This document shows, piece after piece, positions 6,443 to 7,841 of a stretch of 7,841 nt of DNA. The stretch is from Firm-04 sp946413695 (lineage in GTDB: Bacteria > Bacillota > Clostridia > Oscillospirales > Ruminococcaceae). Under the pieces are notes generated by a model, which had not been told where the DNA came from, did not search any database, and saw only the letters and a program-made list of their open reading frames with translations. Numbering within the stretch: the stretch's first letter is position 1; every line of letters starts with the position of its first letter. Made by a program: the position numbers and the translations under genes. The stretch lies in assembly GCA_946413695.1 (NCBI GenBank), contig CAMKLV010000114.1, positions 1-7,841 on the forward strand, read 5' to 3'.

Positions 6443-6468
6443 GACATAACTCCTTTCCAATCAAGACA

Positions 6469-6513
6469 GCCATATTCGATATTACCATTATAGCGCATAA
6501 AACCGAATATGGC
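6469..6513. promoter_or_regulatory. Perfect 10-bp inverted repeat around the recombinase promoter
   Basis: GCCATATTCG (6469-6478) and CGAATATGGC (6504-6513) are perfect complements 25 bp apart. One arm overlaps the -35 box and the other covers about +2 to +12, so the -10 box lies between them. A protein bound to both arms would block the promoter. This is an operator-like layout; no cognate regulator is identified. Confidence 0.75.
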
Positions 6514-6515
6514 AA
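6487..6515 (-). promoter_or_regulatory. Promoter of the serine recombinase
   Basis: On the minus strand: TTGCCA (6510-6515), 17-nt spacer, TATAAT (6487-6492), in the context GCGCTATAAT. The predicted start is near 6480, giving a leader of about 38 nt before the ATG. The promoter begins 19 bp after the stop codon of the 64-aa gene, so the recombinase can be expressed independently. Confidence 0.85.
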
Positions 6516-6533
6516 GTCCTTTTTTCTATCTTT

Positions 6534-6728
6534 TCAGACTTGTCCAACGGTTTCTGCATAGGCTCTTTCAAAAGCCATTCTGTAAAGCTCCTTGTCGAGA
6601 GATTTCTCCCCGACATAGTGGCTTGTGACGGTAAAAAGCTGACCGTCAATCTCATAAGTCGCTTCGCTCACGGGCTTGTCTTTATATCGCTCGTTCAGCT
6701 CGGCAAGAGTAGCATCGTTTGTTGTCAA
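6534..6728 (-). CDS. Small 64-aa mobile-element protein, possibly TnpW-like
   Basis: 64 residues, starting at TTG (6726-6728). AAAGGAG lies 4 nt upstream (6733-6739) and no other in-frame start occurs until residue 51, so TTG is preferred. The stretch YEIDGQLFTVTSHYVGEK, then LDKELYRMAF, resembles small proteins found beside TnpX-type recombinases (TnpW family: a short strand pair with a TVTSHY-like motif, then a helix with DK..R). The biochemical role of that family is not established. It is soluble and acidic, with no signal peptide or membrane segment. It lies 141 bp downstream of the 132-aa gene and ends 92 bp before the recombinase start. The family call is tentative; the gene itself is supported by its ribosome site and context. 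Confidence 0.65.
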   Translation of the reverse strand: MTTNDATLAELNERYKDKPVSEATYEIDGQLFTVTSHYVGEKSLDKELYRMAFERAYAETVGQV

Positions 6729-6781
6729 TTTTCTCCTTTCCGCCTGCGATTATCTATCTCTACACGCATAGGCTTTTTGTT

Positions 6782-6834
6782 GCAGGGGCGTTACGCCTGC
6801 ACAGGGTAGCCGTGCGGAACGGCAGAGCCGTCCC
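6782..6834 (-). other. Two hairpins between the 132-aa and 64-aa genes
   Basis: On the minus strand GGGACGGC (6827-6834) pairs with GCCGTTCC (6816-6823) through eight pairs including one G-U, with loop TCT. A second stem forms at 6782-6800 (GCAG/CTGC and GCGT/ACGC with a CC bulge). No T-run follows, so they are not typical terminators; they may stabilise the upstream message or tune its read-through. The rest of 6729-6868 shows only the ribosome site of the 64-aa gene. Confidence 0.6.
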
Positions 6835-6868
6835 GTTTACAGCTATCGTTTTGTTGTCGGAATATATG

Positions 6869-7267
6869 TTACTCCGAATAGGAATGATCTGTTTCTGAAA
6901 AGCTCATCTGCTTGCCATACTTGTCGGCATCGCTTTCATCGAAGCTGTTGTCAGCATCGGCAGAACTATCGTCAGCCAGCTCACCGATCTGCTCATAGGT
7001 CATACCGCTTGCGGTCAGCTTGCCGATCAGCGTATGCTCCACTGTCACAGCATCGAGAAGTTTCTGCCCCTCAGCACCGCCGTAAAGCTGTGAGAGCTTA
7101 TCATAGGTGTAGAGCTTGCTTTCGATGATGACCTTGCGTCTGCGCTCCTGTGCTGCCCTGATAGACTTTTCGTAGCTATCGAGCTTCGCCTGATTCTCGG
7201 CAAGCACGGCATCCGTAATGATAACGGCGGACTCGTCAGCAATCTCAGCTTTTGCTTTCTTACTCAT
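6869..7267 (-). CDS. Unrecognised 132-aa mobile-element protein
   Basis: 132 residues, soluble, no signal peptide or membrane segment. The ATG at 7265-7267 has GAGGTGAT at 7272-7279. Residues 22-50 are a highly charged helix with a basic end (RAAQERRRKVIIESK). Residues 68-97 include LTASGMTYEQIGEL, which resembles the helix-turn pattern of small DNA-binding proteins, and residues 98-132 are an acidic Asp/Ser-rich tail. The basic-helix-plus-acidic-tail make-up recalls small accessory proteins of clostridial conjugative elements, but I cannot name a family. It is first in the visible minus-strand block, has its own promoter (7323-7352), and the 64-aa gene 141 bp downstream may be co-transcribed. 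A DNA-binding role is inference only. Confidence 0.75.
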   Translation of the reverse strand: MSKKAKAEIADESAVIITDAVLAENQAKLDSYEKSIRAAQERRRKVIIESKLYTYDKLSQLYGGAEGQKLLDAVTVEHTLIGKLTASGMTYEQIGELADDSSADADNSFDESDADKYGKQMSFSETDHSYSE

Positions 7268-7322
7268 TCACATCACCTCACTTCATCTGATATTGCAGGA
7301 TACTCACATACCCCACGATAAT

Positions 7323-7352
7323 ATTATAGCGCGCAATAAAGCCGTTTGTCTA
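7323..7352 (-). promoter_or_regulatory. Promoter of the 132-aa gene
   Basis: On the minus strand: TAGACA (7347-7352), 18-nt spacer, TATAAT (7323-7328). The -10 region GCGCTATAAT and the downstream TATCG-like bases closely match the recombinase promoter. The predicted start is near 7316, giving a leader of about 48 nt. Confidence 0.75.
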
Positions 7353-7364
7353 CTGGTATTGCGC
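7331..7364. promoter_or_regulatory. Perfect 8-bp inverted repeat over the 132-aa gene promoter
   Basis: GCGCAATA (7331-7338) and TATTGCGC (7357-7364) are perfect complements 18 bp apart and bracket the -35 box. The arm sequence differs from that at the recombinase promoter, so a different regulator, or none, may bind. Confidence 0.65.
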
Positions 7365-7493
7365 TCAAACTTTCTGTTTCATTAGAGTTTTGCGTTCGAC
7401 AGAATGTTATGGGGAATTTCAAAAAGCTCCAGTGTGTTCGGCTTCACTTTTACCACTAATGATACAGAGAAACTATGACCTTCTACATATCAA

Positions 7494-7618
7494 TACCAAA
7501 TTATTCTGCCATTCGTTAAGTACCGCTGAGATATTCTCCGTTATGCACAAACAAACTACCCAAAATTCAGTGAGTTTTTTCTCAGGCTATGCTTAACGAA
7601 GTCGTAATTATTTTGGTA
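7494..7618. repeat. 125-bp inverted-repeat element without a gene
   Basis: The left arm begins TACCAAA (7494-7500) and the right arm ends TTTGGTA (7612-7618). Further in, TTCGTTAAG (7512-7520) matches CTTAACGAA (7592-7600), and CTGAGA (7526-7531) matches TCTCAG (7580-7585). The arms are thus imperfect complements over nearly 40 bp with a central region of about 48 bp. No convincing ORF is inside. It resembles a MITE-like element or a large cruciform; no clear target-site duplication flanks it. Confidence 0.7.
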
Positions 7619-7698
7619 ATAACTATTGAGAGAGATTTTCACCAAACTGCCGCACTCCCAGCACGATAACTGCGCCGTACCAGAATACAATTTCAGAA

Positions 7699-7819
7699 GT
7701 GATGATAACAGAGAGCATCACGCAGGAGCGTGAGCGAGAATGACCGCCGACCAAAGCGGCGGAGAGATTAAGTCGCATAGCTCCAAATTCGCTGACGGAG
7801 CATCGAAAGCCTGCGTGAT
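7699..7819. repeat. Cluster of nested inverted repeats (structured region)
   Basis: Five dyads lie within 121 bp: GTGATG/CATCAC (7699-7704, 7716-7721), CACGC/GCGTG (7719-7723, 7728-7732), CCGCCG/CGGCGG (7744-7749, 7757-7762), GCTCC/GGAGC (7780-7784, 7797-7801), and an outer perfect 10-bp pair ATCACGCAGG (7717-7726) with CCTGCGTGAT (7810-7819) that encloses two of the others. This suits a transfer origin or a structured RNA near genes that lie outside the window. Neither is proven. Confidence 0.7.
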
Positions 7820-7841
7820 ATGCAAATCCCACAGGCTGGAA
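7740..7841 (+). CDS. Possible start of a plus-strand gene, cut by window end
   Basis: From the ATG at 7740-7742, 34 codons stay open to the last base (MTADQSGGEIKSHSS at the start, ACVIC with a CxxC near the end). A stop codon lies in frame 12 nt upstream, so the ATG is the earliest possible start. AGGAG (7724-7728) is 11 nt away, which is rather far. I do not recognise the sequence. The region is packed with inverted repeats, and a minus-strand frame ending at 7623 is also open through it, so this may be noncoding. Confidence 0.25.
   Translation, partial: MTADQSGGEIKSHSSKFADGASKACVICKSHRLE

Larger units (their letters stand above)
4526..7841. mobile_element. Integrative mobile element, one end only (partial)
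   Basis: A large serine recombinase, a TnpW-like small gene and an unrecognised accessory gene run as a minus-strand block whose composition is visibly less G+C-rich than the GH43 gene (31/60 in the spot line 6061-6120). TnpX-type recombinases usually lie near one end of their elements. The left boundary must fall in the noncoding 4526-4795, but I cannot identify the exact attachment site. The right end, and any relaxase or cargo, is beyond the window. Confidence 0.6.

Noticed and set aside
6443..6460. TTG start six codons upstream of the recombinase ATG
   Set aside because: Those codons contain the ribosome binding site AAAGGAG that correctly positions the ATG at 6440-6442.
7390..7596. Plus-strand 68-codon frame
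   Set aside because: It has no ribosome site and ends inside the 125-bp inverted repeat; no recognisable product.
7623..7832. Minus-strand 69-codon frame with a hydrophobic stretch
   Set aside because: Its only early start is a GTG without a ribosome site, it crosses the dense inverted repeats, and the product is not recognised. It could still be the 3' part of a gene starting outside the window, so I would revisit it with more sequence.

Overview
The window looks like chromosomal DNA of a plant-fibre-degrading gut Firmicute, most likely Ruminococcus or a close Oscillospiraceae relative. The evidence is a secreted multi-domain arabinan/arabinoxylan-type enzyme with ricin-lectin and dockerin pieces, Gram-positive signal peptides, strong purine-rich ribosome binding sites, sigma-A type promoters (TTGNNN-N17-TATAAT, often with an extended TGn), and a large serine recombinase of the clostridial TnpX type. 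All well-supported genes lie on the minus strand. No taxonomic search was possible.

Positions 1-534 hold a secreted lysozyme/transglycosylase-like protein that stops abruptly. Its promoter (621-649) abuts three exact-period 10-bp repeats and a 106-bp tandem duplication (651-882). Positions 885-1380 carry no gene for a protein. They hold a 37-bp tandem repeat (1016-1095) and a compact candidate small RNA on the plus strand (promoter 1138-1166, RNA about 1171-1267). That RNA folds into three hairpins, the middle one presenting CCUCCU, an anti-Shine-Dalgarno sequence, in its loop. A terminator (1314-1353) closes the next gene.

Positions 1395-4340 encode a 981-aa secreted enzyme: signal peptide, ricin-type lectin, a single dockerin calcium loop, GH43, bacterial Ig-like domain, second GH43. 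Its promoter is clear (4417-4445). Positions 4491-4795 are noncoding and rich in inverted repeats, and probably contain the boundary of a mobile element.

Positions 4796-7841 look like one end of an integrative element of visibly lower G+C. It has a TnpX-like large serine recombinase, a 64-aa small protein possibly related to TnpW, an unrecognised 132-aa protein, and about 490 bp of strongly structured DNA. Both transcription units of this element start from near-identical promoter cores (GCGCTATAAT) associated with different perfect inverted repeats, which suggests tight regulation of excision. The far end of the element is outside the window.

The most novel-looking items are the anti-Shine-Dalgarno-loop RNA, the helically phased repeats at the first promoter, and the branched inverted-repeat structures at 4683-4761 and 7699-7819.
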